Assembly: GCA_002633005.1 (NCBI GenBank)
Contig: NMRA01000229.1
Span: 447,994-478,620, forward strand
Direction: 5' to 3'
DNA length: 30,627 nt
Source: Phoronis australis
Lineage: Eukaryota > Phoronida > Phoronidae
The stretch's first letter is position 1; each line of letters begins with the position of its first letter. The position numbers and the translations under genes were made by a program. Shown here in pieces: positions 1 to 9,416 of this stretch. Below the pieces are notes generated by a model. The model was not told the DNA's origin, ran no database searches, and saw only the letters and a list, made by a program, of their open reading frames with translations.

Positions 1-461
1 CCCTCTCTTCTGACGTTGGGTGGCTGCCATTTTAATGAGTTTTCAACCTTAAGATATTTGCCAAGTGAACAACGTCCACAAGAATTCAGTACTGGACCAC
101 TACACTGAAACTTTCGAAGCAGGCAACCATACAGCTTGAAGGTGTTAGAATCTCCTAGCAATACCATTCTTGACAAGGGGTAACCTATTAAACGAGTGTT
201 AATTTCGGGCAAAACACAGCTGTCAGGTATCCATACTGTTTCGTTGCGCTTCACCCACACTCCGCTTGACGTCGCTTGTATCACTGTCTTGCATGTATCC
301 GTAACTGTCGATTTATTGAACCAAGACGACGAATTAGTCCGTATCATGAACGGCTTTAGAGTATCTGTATTGCCAAATTTCAAAGAAAGGTATGATAATG
401 TTAGCCATAGAAGTAAGCTGCACGACACAAACATAACGATGGCTCTTGTCTTCGTGGCCAT
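1..461 (-). CDS. PC-esterase-like type II membrane protein, N-terminal part (runs off left edge)
   Basis: An open frame of 153 codons starts at the ATG complementary to 459-461 and has no stop before the window edge. Residues 8-26 are a hydrophobic signal anchor after a short basic tail, so the protein should sit in the Golgi or ER membrane with its catalytic part in the lumen. The stem carries three N-glycosylation sequons (near residues 43, 49 and 73). Then come G-V-W (67-69), W-x-P-x-x-C (77-82), a hydrophobic strand and the nucleophile motif L-L-G-D-S-N (101-106, Ser105), followed by a cysteine-rich stretch (113, 120, 128, 131). The order Cys, GxW, WxPxxC, GDS matches the PC-esterase/GDSL acyl-esterase superfamily (TBL, NXPE and CASD1 types), whose members act on glycan acyl groups. 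The catalytic Asp/His would lie off the window. The start is the first ATG of the frame, with G at +4. The exact subfamily is not resolved. Confidence 0.6.
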   Translation of the reverse strand, partial: MATKTRAIVMFVSCSLLLWLTLSYLSLKFGNTDTLKPFMIRTNSSSWFNKSTVTDTCKTVIQATSSGVWVKRNETVWIPDSCVLPEINTRLIGYPLSRMVLLGDSNTFKLYGCLLRKFQCSGPVLNSCGRCSLGKYLKVENSLKWQPPNVRRE

Positions 462-1145
462 TTGTCACTTCCAGGGATTCCAGCGGTCTGAAATACCATA
501 AGCTTGCATGTAGGAGACCACTGCTAGACCACAAACTTTCACAATTACAAACATTAGCACAATCTAATCTGCGAAGGTTTCTGCAGACCTTCGAAGCACA
601 AACTGTCGTAATTTTTGTTCCAACAACTTGTGATTCCTTCAAGACTAGCTCAGCTTGACATCAGGCACATGTAAATCAACATTTACCCTACATGCATCAG
701 TCCATAATTCAGTTGTTAAACTGACGTTTCTATTTCGTAAACTTAATTCACCCTTACCTTCAATTCGAAGTCTAAAGACAGTGTTATCTACAAAGTTGAT
801 TGTAATGGCTGAACTCAGAAGTAGGCTTGCTGACTGAATGATTGAACAATGTCTTCTGATATTAGAAGTAGTATTAAAAGGGCGTATCCTCATCATAGTC
901 ACCACGCAGATGTCACGGGTCATGTACCTCTTTATTGTTATTAACATACGAGGTTTTCCGTACTTGCGCTCAATTCTTTATAATACTTTGGCCAAGAACT
1001 AATGTAATAAACTCACATGATGTATCTCATAAATCCAATAAGGGTGAATAGTTTTACATGTGCGTGTCTTGCCAACTAGTACAGGGTGTTTTTGTGTCTT
1101 TTGTGCATTCTTATTTCCATTGAAATATTTAATGCTAACATATTT
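462..1145. other. Upstream region of the esterase-like gene; no recognised gene
   Basis: This interval lies between the minus-strand esterase start and the Gypsy 5' LTR. On the minus strand, 645-947 and 334-642 hold ORFs of about 100 codons in two frames. The first ends in a plausible beta-rich, coding-like stretch (residues such as ACRVNVDLHVPD), and the second has six cysteines before it overlaps the esterase start. They could be exons of an unknown secreted protein or chance frames. I recognise neither. The promoter and 5' UTR of the esterase gene should lie here, but no clear TATA or initiator element was found. Confidence 0.3.
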
Positions 1146-1283
1146 TGATGTTGTACGTACTGTAAGGTGCTGCCACCTATTGGGTACCTCTAGAGAGAGG
1201 ATTCCAAGATGGCGCAGCCCAGGTTGGGTTTGTAAAAAGAATATAAGTTTTTAGCATAAACAACATATTATTGGATCATTACA
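1146..1283 (+). repeat. Gypsy 5' LTR
   Basis: The block starting TGTAAGGTGCTGCCACC (from 1161) and ending GGATCATTACA recurs at 11350-11459. The similarity extends back to TGATGTTGTAC at 1146 (TGAGGTTGTAC at 11329). The copy ends in CA, immediately before the primer-binding region. A block around 1193-1206 is missing from the 3' copy. It contains an AAGATGGCG motif, a common YY1-like sequence in LTR promoters, also present in the other LTR. Confidence 0.8.
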
Positions 1284-1284
1284 C

Positions 1285-1300
1285 TGGCGACGAGTGACGA
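1285..1300 (+). other. Probable Gypsy primer-binding site
   Basis: TGGCGACGAGTGACGA begins one base after the 5' LTR. A TGG start at this position is the usual layout for a tRNA 3'-end primer site in LTR retrotransposons. The tRNA species was not identified. The Gag ATG follows at 1302. Confidence 0.5.
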
Positions 1301-1301
1301 A

Positions 1302-2116
1302 ATGAACCCAATACAAGCTGTAGCACCATTTAAACCGGAGCTTGGCCGGCACACAGTGGGTCCTCGGTGGACAAAATGGCTTGCAAGGTTTGAAATTTAC
1401 GTCGTGACACTGGACATTGAAAACGAGAGCGTGATGGACATTTTTGACACTCTCAAAACGGATGAAGAAACATTCATCAGCGCAAAGAAAAAATTAACTG
1501 AGTACTTTGAACCAAAGAAAAATGTTCAGTTCGAAATTTTCACTTCCGAGAGGCGAAACATGAGCCTGGGGAGGACTTAGACTCATACACAACCAGATTA
1601 AGAGGTCTTGCTAAACACTGTGAGTTCGAAAATGTCGACAAAGACATATTGAGCCAAATTATTCAATGTTGCTCATCACAGCGACTGCGACGAAGGGCAT
1701 TACGTGACACAATGATTCTTGATCAACTGCTGGACATTGGTCGTGCTTTAGAACGTTCTGAAATGCAAGCCAGTGGTATTGAAAAATCTCACACGGTGAA
1801 CGCCGTCAGTAATCCAAAGCCAAAGCCCAAACACAAGCAGAAAAGCTCAGAACAGCAGAAAAGCTCTAAACCTAAAAGTTTGGACTTTAAATTTGTTTGC
1901 TATATATGTGGTGGCAATTACCCACATGCAAAGGAATGTCCTGCTAACAAAGCGACCTGCTATAACTGTCAACGTGTAGGCCACTATGGCAAAATGTGTA
2001 GAAATCACAAACAAAAACATAAAGAGAATGCTGTTAATCACCTGACCGATCATCAACCGCAGCAAGATGATGAAGAGGAACATCAGTCTGACACCAGTGA
2101 TGAAAGGCATTGGTGA
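1302..2116 (+). pseudogene. gag: Gypsy Gag with two CCHC zinc knuckles, frameshifted
   Basis: The frame starts at ATG 1302, 18 bases past the LTR, and runs in one frame to a TAG at 1578-1580. The Gag-like reading then continues in the next frame to a TGA at 2114-2116, so a one-base indel lies near 1553. The first part resembles the capsid region of Gypsy Gag. The later part has a basic Lys/Pro/Ser-rich linker and then two nucleocapsid knuckles at about 1900-2000 (C-x2-C-x4-H-x4-C pattern, CYICGG and CYNCQR). An acidic Asp/Glu-rich tail follows. Gag packages the element RNA into particles; this copy cannot make a full-length product. Confidence 0.85.
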
Positions 2117-2515
2117 AAAGTCTAAGTTGCCCAAAACAACCGTCACAATAACTATGCCTGGTAAAGAGGTTCTGATTGACTCATGTGCATCAGCAAATTT
2201 GATCTCAGAATCGGCATATAGGCAGAGGAAACCACAGCCAACTCTGAGTAAAAACAATGTAAACTTGTACCCATATGGCTGCAAAGAGCCAATTGCTGTG
2301 CTAGGCAAATTCTAGACAAGTGTTCAGTTACTGACCAAATTTGTCCCTGTTATATTTTACGTTGTCAAAGGCGATACAGCCAACTTGCTTGGATACGACA
2401 CGTGTGTAGACCTAAATCTCATTCATGTTGCAAATAATCTATCAAATTTGAAGACTGAGTACCAGGATGTTTTTGGTGGAATCGGGAAACTGAAAGACTA
2501 CCAAGTCAAAGTGCA
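2067..2515 (+). pseudogene. Gypsy aspartic protease region, degenerate
   Basis: This frame overlaps the end of Gag in another register. It holds a retropepsin-like strand followed by I-D-S-C-A-S-A-N (about 2175-2200). The family motif is D-S/T-G-A, so the catalytic-loop glycine is replaced by cysteine. A TAG at 2313-2315 interrupts it. Similar reading continues in the same frame past 2315 (LLGYDTC, then EYQDVFGGIGKL) up to about 2515, where the frame changes before the RT. A family-level DSC variant is possible, but the nearby stop and shifts favour decay. Confidence 0.7.
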
Positions 2516-3780
2516 TATATATAGACAAAGATGTAAAACCTCAAGTTCAACCACACAGACGGATTCCTTTACATACCTGTATGCGAAAGAAAGTGAAGAA
2601 AGAACTTGAATTATTGGTCAAACAGGACATTATTGAAAAAGTTCCAGAAAAACCGACCCCGCGGGTTTCACAATTAGTCGTGGTCCCAAAATCTGATTCT
2701 GACCAGCTTCGTCTATGTATTGATATGAGACTCGCGAACCAAACTACAAAACGCGAGAGACACGTGACTCCCACAATTGATGATATCGTGCACGATTTAA
2801 ACGGTGCAACTGTTTTCTCAAAGCTCCACTTAAAAGCTGGTTATCATCAACTAGAACTGCACCCTGATAGTCGTCAAATTACGACATTCTCGACAAATAT
2901 AGGCCTTATAAGCTTTGGAATCTGCTCTGCGGCTGAAATTTTTCAGAATTGCATTGAACAAGTATTGCAAGGTCTGTGTGGTGCCCGAAATTTCAGCGGT
3001 GACATTATTGTCTTTGGTAAAACCAAAAAAGAGCATGATGAAAATCTAAGAGCTGTACTCAACGGGCTTCGAGAAAAAGGTCTGAAGCTGAATGAGCAAA
3101 AATGCAGATTCGGACAGTCACATTTGTCATTTTATGGACACATACATGTATTCTCTGCTGAAGAGATTCTGACTGACCCAAAAAAGGTTGAGGCAATAAA
3201 AGCTGCTGGTTGCCCGACAAAAGTCACAGAACTGAAAAGTTTCTTAGGGATGCCAACATATCTGTCTAGATTTATCCCTGATTATGCAATGACGTTTACA
3301 CACCCACTGAGACAGCTGACTAAGCAAGATTTTAGCTGGGATTGGACTGATGAACACAGAGACTGCATGAAAAAACTCACTGACTTACTCACTGGTGACC
3401 AGTGCATGGCATACTTCGATCCTGATAGGAATACTGAACTGTATGTCGATACCAGTCCAGTCGGTCTCTGTGGTATCTTGACACAAAATGGCTACGGATC
3501 CAGAGCACTCACTGATACTGAACAACGTTATTCACAGACAGAGCGTGAAGTCCTTGCCGTTGTTTGGAGTGCTGAACATTTTCATTTGTACTTATATGGA
3601 AATCCATTCACAGTTTATACCGATCATCAAGCTCTTGAGAGAATCTGAAAAAATCCAAAGTCTAAAGTGACTGTTAGAGTTCAAAGATGGGGTCTCAGAT
3701 TAAAACCCTATAACTGTAAAATTGTGTACCGACAAGGAGCTGGTAATCCTGCTGATTATCTATCACGACATCCACTTCCG
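2516..3780 (+). pseudogene. pol: Gypsy reverse transcriptase and RNase H, catalytic Asp lost
   Basis: From 2581 a 355-codon frame carries Gypsy RT: K-x-D-I-I-E-K-V, then RLCIDMRLAN, FSKLHLKAGYHQLELHP and TTFSTNIGL. The active-site strand reads F-S-G-D-I-I-V-F-G at 2992-3018. The family has two adjacent aspartates here, and the first is a glycine codon (GGT, 2998-3000). The expected first Asp of the K-L-D-x-x-A-G-Y motif is His (HLKAGYH). A thumb and connection region and RNase H follow (LYVDTSPVG near 3439, TEREVLAVVW, YTDHQALE). A TGA at 3646-3648 breaks RNase H; reading resumes in frame to DYLSRHP near 3775. RT copies element RNA into DNA and RNase H removes the RNA. This copy is dead by both the stop and the active-site changes. 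Confidence 0.9.
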
Positions 3781-4989
3781 AATCAGAAATCACCCCGGAG
3801 TGCGATAGTTGCTGAAGAATACGTGAACTTTATTCATTACCATACAATTCCGAAAGCTCTCACAAAAGAAGAAATTGCTGACGCAACCAAAGGAGATGAT
3901 ACGCTCCAATTTGTCATCGAGAATACATGTATTGTGACCAACACATGGCGCAGAGAACCAAGTTCAAGTGATGATTTGAACGCACTGAAATCATTCAAAC
4001 GTGTCAAAGAAGAACTCCCTGTTTGCCCTGATAACAATATTGTGTTGCGCGGTGTGAAGTTAGTGATGCCAAAATCTCTACAGCAGAGGGCGCTTTCAAT
4101 CGCTCATGAAGGTCATCAAGGTATGGTAAAAACAAAGTCCTTAGTGCGTGAGAAAAATTTGGTTCCCTGACATTGATAAGCAGGTTGAACATATGATCAG
4201 TCAGTGTGCATCTTGTGAAGTTGCTGGCAGTAAGCAACAATATGAACAACTGAAAATGTCTGAATTACGCCTGAGAAACCTTGGTGCGAGTTAAGTCTAG
4301 ATTTCACTGGACCGTTTCCAAATGTTGATTACCTGATCGTGATTATGGATGATTACTCCAGATACCCAATAGTCGAAACTATACGTTCAACATCTGCGAA
4401 TACTGTCATTCCAAAGCTCGACAATGTATTCTCCATGTTCGGAATATCTGATATTCTGCGAAGGGATAATGGACACCCTTCTAATGGGAAAATATTCAAA
4501 CACTTTGCAAAGCATTATGGTTTCAAACATAGGAAAATTACACCACTGTGGCCCAGAGCCAATGGTAAAGTTGAACGCTTCATGCAAACATTGAAAAATG
4601 CTTTGTTGAAATCAGCCCGAGATGGATTGCCATGGAAACAAGGATTGCACAGATTCCTACGTAGTTATCGTGCAACGCCCCACTCAAGCACAGGTATACC
4701 ACCTGCGCAATTGTTGTTTGGAAGAAAATTTTCCATTAAGTTCCCAAATGTTCAATCATACCAATGCGATACAGGTGTGAAATTGAATGATGCCAAATCC
4801 AAAGGGGTTATGAAAAAGCATGGCGATAAGAATTTACGTGTGAAACCCGCTAGTATAAATGTAGGTGATAGTGTGATTTTGAAGCAACAGCAGACAGATA
4901 AGTTGTCTGCACCATATGAAAATAATTCATACAAGGTGATTGAAGTCAAGGGATCTATGATCACAGCCCAAAGGAACATTGATGGCAGG
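3781..4989 (+). pseudogene. Gypsy integrase, 5' part, frameshifted and cut by the BEL insertion
   Basis: The HHCC zinc domain is split between frames. The H-E-G-H pair lies in the frame ending at a TGA (4168-4170), and the C-A-S-C pair (about 4210-4221) lies in another frame, after an indel near 4155. The pol frame resumes at 4264. The DDE core is complete: D in LDFTGPF (codon 4300-4302), D in RRDNGHP (near 4465), and E exactly 35 residues later in NGKVERF. A basic C-terminal domain follows and stops where the BEL LTR begins at 4990. The apparent last codons (CHATDC) come from the BEL LTR. Integrase inserts the element's cDNA into the genome. Confidence 0.9.
4985..4989 (+). repeat. Target-site duplication of the BEL element, left copy (GCAGG)
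   Basis: GCAGG directly precedes the 5' LTR (starting TGTCATGCG) and is repeated directly after the 3' LTR at 10954-10958. A 5-bp duplication is usual for BEL/Pao integration and fixes both element boundaries. Confidence 0.93.
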
Positions 4990-5206
4990 TGTCATGCGAC
5001 GGATTGCTAGTTAGTTATAAGCCTTTTCTATAGATGTCGCTGTCGTACGTTTTATCGGTTTGTGACAGTGGTGTTATTTGTTTGTAGTTCCACACAGTTG
5101 AAAAATACATGTATAAACATCGAGTCGCTCGCAATATTTATCGCATTTTATTCGCCGAAACGCATTGCAGAGACTATTTATTGTTTCAACGTGTGATTCC
5201 ATAACA
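4990..5206 (+). repeat. BEL 5' LTR
   Basis: 217 bp, starting TGTCATGCGACGG and ending CCATAACA. It matches 10737-10953 except for A/T and T/C differences. It includes AGTTATAAGCC near its start, a possible TATA-like element, and one TACATGTA octamer (5106-5113). No convincing tRNA primer site was seen just after it: the following bases start GCTTTTTCAAC, not TGG. Confidence 0.95.
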
Positions 5207-5311
5207 GCTTTTTCAACTTTCGTGTGATATGTAAGTAGAAGTCGAACTATAAGAGTGAACTTTGCCGAACTTTCTCCGATAGCACTCAACGACCGTAGAC
5301 TGAAAATTCAA

Positions 5312-6412
5312 ATGGCGGCGCCAAGTGACTCGGACTTGAGAAGTGTTAAATCGAGCCGGGCGGCTAGCAAACGTAAAATAACCGGATTTGTCAAACAGGC
5401 ACACCTGTTGTTAAGTTCCACGGATGGTATCCCGAAGTCTGAATACCAGAAACTCGGAGATTCTATTCGAAATAGTATGGATGAACTGGAAATACATAAC
5501 GAACGAGTGTTAGAACTTGAACTGAGTGAACTGGAAGACGTCAATAACGAAATGGCAGTAAACGATATTGAAGGTCGTGCTGAGGGCTACATAGATGATG
5601 TGCGTAAATCTGCTCTACCTATAATGTACCATCTCATTGCTCGTGGTACAGAGCCCGAACCCTCACATGCTGCAAAACCTGAGAAACTCGAGTCAAGTGA
5701 AGCGACATCTGCCGTACGAATGGCAAAAGTTAAATTCCCTACGTTCTCAGGTGACTTGAGAGAATACAAACACTTCAAAGAACTGTTCATGTATTTTGCC
5801 AAATCTCTGGGAGAAACTGAGTGTTTGTATCAGTTGATTGAATCAATGGACAGGCAAAAGGAGAAAAAGAAAATAGAAAACTGTTTGAGTGTTGCTAGGG
5901 CGTGGGAGATTTTGGACAATGAGTATGGTGATGATGATCGCATAATCGACGCTTTGCTGAGAGACATCGACAACCTAAAATCATATGACATAAAGGGGCG
6001 AATTGACCTACCAGTTTTAGAAACATTTGTCGAAACATTGCAGTGTTTTGAGGTTCAAGTAGAATCGCTCAGCTTATCAGGTGGTCTGAATGACAGGGTC
6101 ATTTTAACACAGATTCGACGTAAGATGCAAGAAGAACACCGCATTCAGTACTTGAAAAGCACCCGTGACGGCGAAACTGAAGATACACTGACCGATTTGG
6201 TCAAATGGCTACACGAGCAACTGATTGTCTTGCAGAAAGCCAAAGACTGTGGCGAGATACCTGTGCAAAGCCAACAACAGCAACACAAGCGGTACAAAAC
6301 AACAACGAATCACGCAACGGTGTCCCCTGGTGCTAAACTACCATTAAAATGTCCTCTGCATCCCAAGTTCACTAACCATTTCTTAAAGGCTGTAACAAGT
6401 TCAGAACATTGA
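5312..6412 (+). pseudogene. gag: BEL Gag (capsid region), ends in a frameshift
   Basis: The likely start is the ATG at 5312-5314 (MAAPSDSDLRS); the frame is open from 5255 but has no earlier ATG. A basic segment follows (SRAASKRKITGFVKQ), then an acidic helical region and the conserved BEL Gag core: KVKFPTFSGDLREYKHFKEL and LIESMDRQKEKKKIENCL, which match the DUF1759 (retrotransposon Gag) pattern. A Gln-rich linker leads to CPLHPKFTNHFLKA, the usual prelude to the BEL zinc knuckles. The frame is lost near 6390 and ends at TGA 6410-6412, and the knuckles continue in the next frame. BEL elements normally encode Gag-Pol as one frame, so I read this as a mutation rather than programmed frameshifting. 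Confidence 0.88.
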
Positions 6413-8070
6413 AACAAGAAGCAAAATTTGACATCATGAAGAAGAATAACATTTGCTTTAGGTGTGGACATAATAACTGCATAGCAGGAAAATACCCATT
6501 CGATCAACAGAACTGCCAGTTTAAAGGTCCTTGCCAGATACCGACCTGTGGTAGAGATACGCATTTCTCTTCGATATGTCCCATTGTATACGGCCTCGAT
6601 GGCTATGGTAACTCAGACAAGTCATCGTTTACTCCTGGTTTGAATACGCAGGCACCCGAGTTTCAACCAGTGAATTCTAATCCGACCTCCACTCCAGATC
6701 TGAGCACTCGTGGTCAAGGCTTGGCCAATGTTTTGCCAACTGTGATGGGGTACATTAGTCATGGCACAAGAAAGGTGATGGTCCGTATTCTTCTTGACCA
6801 GGGTAGCCAGGTTTCACTTATTCGTGAAGGTATCATTCCTAAGTCTGCTGATCACCATATGCAAGAATATCAACTCACTACCGTGGGCGGCAACACAATG
6901 AGTCAAAGTCTCCGAGTCGTCGACTGTGTGATTGAAGATTTGTCTGGAACACTATCTCGTAAGGTCAGACTCACTGAAATGCGAAAACTGTGCGGAGACA
7001 CACCAATAGTTTCCAACCAGCAGATTGCACAGTATCCTCATTTACAGAACGTCAAGATAACCGAAGCTCCCTGTGACTTAATAGACGTGCTTCTGGGCTT
7101 AGACAATACTGATCTGATTACTTCAGAGGAAGTAATCATTGGTCCGAAACTGGATGACCCCATCGCTGCCAGATGTCCGCTAGGGTGGTACATTCAAGGG
7201 GGTCATAATCCTCGTAAGCTTCAATGCAATGCCCTACTACACTACGCACAAATATGTACAGTAGGCGAGCTTGAAGAGTTTCTTGGTTTGGAGAGGATGG
7301 GTTTGGAGCCGAAACGTTGTAAGTGTACTGCAGAAGAGCAGGACAAGCAGGCTGCCGACTTTATGAAGCAAAGTGTCACTCGACTAGAAGATGGTACATA
7401 CCAGATAAATTTGCCATGGAGGAAGTCTCCAGAGAAACTGTCAAACAACTACACTTACGCAATCAACAGACTTCAGAACCTAGAGAAACAGTTTCGCAAC
7501 AGACCAGATGAATGGATAGTTTACTGCGAACAGATGAGAGACCAGGTGTCCCGTGGCGTTGCCAGACTTGTTACTGAAGAGGAGCTGCAGAGAGACACTC
7601 GTGAAGACAAGGGAATGTGGTTCCTGCCTTATTTTGCTGTCAAGAAGGACTCGATTACTACTCCTGTGCGTGTTGTGTTCGACGGCAAGGCGAGATATCA
7701 AGGACACTCTCTCAATGATTACCTTGCGAAGGGTAAAAACATCAACAGCGATCTTTTTGATGTTGCACTACGATTTCGAGAGTTTGAAGTTGGCATAGCA
7801 GCAGACATTAGCAAGATGTTCCAAGCGGTTAAGATAACACCAGAGGATGCTCGATTTCACCGTTATTTCTTTAGAGAGCATCCAGATTACCCTGTCAACG
7901 TCTACGAATTGACAACGGTCACATTCGGTGACAAGCCGTCTCCGACTGCAGCCATAGTAGCGTTACGACATACAGTTGACGAGCATGCACCTGATGATGT
8001 AGAGCTTCAACGCATCACCCGAGACCAGTTTTACATGGACAGAGAACACCCCAGAATGCGCGTCAGTTGA
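6409..8070 (+). pseudogene. pol: BEL nucleocapsid, protease and reverse transcriptase (to the broken YMDD)
   Basis: Reading continues from Gag in this frame (no true ATG start here). At the N-terminus is the BEL knuckle array, CFRCGHNNC and CQIPTCGRDTH, near residues 17-52. A retropepsin-like motif L-L-D-Q-G-S-Q lies near residue 130 (about 6796); the usual motif is D-S/T-G. A linker (VLLGLDNTDLI, GPKLDDPIAARCPLGWYIQG) follows, then the RT: RVVFDGKARYQG, VGIAADISKMFQAVKI (first catalytic Asp) and TTVTFGDKPSPTAA. It reaches F-Y-M-D at 8029-8040 and loses the frame at once, ending at TGA 8068-8070. The second catalytic Asp and several following codons are missing, so a short frame-changing deletion lies at or just after 8041. 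Confidence 0.9.
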
Positions 8071-9413
8071 AGGGCCGCCTTACTGAAGTACTAGACAAAG
8101 GGAAATTCAAGATTCGCAAGTGGTTATCCAACGTGAGCGAAATTTGTGAAACAGAATTCGTACCCAGCGATGGTGAGGCTGTTGTACTTGGGACCAAATG
8201 GAACCTCGAAAAAGACACAATCAGTGTGAAACCAGTCAATATTGAACATGAAATGGTGACAAAACGCAACATTCTGAAGAAAACTGCGTCCTACTACGAT
8301 GTATTTGGAATGTTGTCAGGTGTTCTCGTACGTCCTAAGGTTCTGCTTCAACGTTTGTGGCAATTTGAGTTAGACTGGGACACGCCATTAACACCCCAAA
8401 GTGAGCTATGCTCCATATGGGACGAAATCCAAAAGGATTTAGAACAAGTCAATACGATTGAGATACCTCGCTGTCTTATCCCGGAAAAGTTTAAAGGCTC
8501 GACAACCCTGCCCACAGTGTCACTACACGGTTTCAGTGACGCCTCTGAGGATGCCATGGGTATGGGTGTTTGGCTACGTTGGTCTTATCCAGAGGATGAT
8601 AGTGCTGAACTGTAGTTCGTTTGTGCCAGAGCACGAGTTATCCCGTTGAAACAGACAAGTATACCACGCAAAGAGCTTCAGGCGATCCTTCTTCTGTCAC
8701 GGCTGGTGATATGTGTTGACAGAGCTCTAATACTTGAAGTATCCTACAGGAGATTGTGGACCGACAGTTTGACTGCAATATGCTGGTTACGTGGTAAGTC
8801 GAAATCTTTCAAATCGTATGTAGCATACCGCGTTGGCGAAGTTACGTCAGAGTTTGATCCAATTGAAGACTTATCCTATGTTCCAACCAAACAGAATGTC
8901 ATCGATCTTGTCTCACGTGGTGGTACGGCTGCTGAAATGCAACAAGTTTTAGACGGACCAGAGTTCATAAAACAACCACCTGCCCTTTGGCCCAATACAC
9001 CAAAGACTATTCAGATTTCAGATGATCCCGAGCAAAAGAAGTTTCACGTCAGAAATGCCCACATGTACGCTGTGAAAGTGGCTGTCACACCGTTCATTGA
9101 CCCTAAACGGTTCTCAAGTTGGTCAAGGCTGCTCATGGTCACTGCTCGTATCTTGTCTTTGAGAGATTTGCCAAGGTCTCGGTGGTTAAAGTCGCTGACG
9201 TCTCACATTTCCAAATGGCCTACTCTAGCGCACCTGAAAGAAGCTGAGTTGTACTGGATTCGTTGTGCTCAACGGGAAATTGACATCAAGAACCACCAGA
9301 TAATGAGTCTTAGTCCTTTCTTCGACGATGAAGAGGGTGTGTATAGAGTTGGTGGTCGCATCAGAAAGGCACCGATTTCTTATGACATCCGTCACCCATA
9401 TCTACTACCAAAG
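8041..9413 (+). pseudogene. BEL reverse transcriptase C-terminus and RNase H, one in-frame stop
   Basis: After the deletion, BEL reading resumes in another frame: LKGRLTEVLDKGKFKIRKW, then LGTKWNLEKD and YDVFGMLSGVLVRPKVLLQ, the RT thumb. RNase H begins at HGFSDASEDAMGMGVW (first Asp near 8540). A TAG at 8613-8615 interrupts the strand before FVCARARV; then come the conserved RKELQAILL (Glu), WTDSLTAICWL (Asp) and VIDLVSRGG (final Asp). Apart from the stop, all four acidic positions are present. The frame runs on to a TGA at 9414-9416. Confidence 0.9.
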
Positions 9414-9416
9414 TGA

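Noticed and set aside
1847-2308. Minus-strand 153-codon ORF with hydrophobic stretches
   Set aside because: It lies opposite Gypsy Gag and protease, which explain the sequence; the hydrophobicity is a by-product of the complementary strand.
5207-5240. tRNA primer-binding site of the BEL element
   Set aside because: The bases after the 5' LTR do not start with TGG and no match to a tRNA 3' end could be recognised by eye.
6390-6412. Programmed frameshift between BEL Gag and Pol
   Set aside because: No slippery heptamer followed by a clear stem-loop was seen, and BEL elements usually use one frame. A one-base mutation is simpler given the other lesions.
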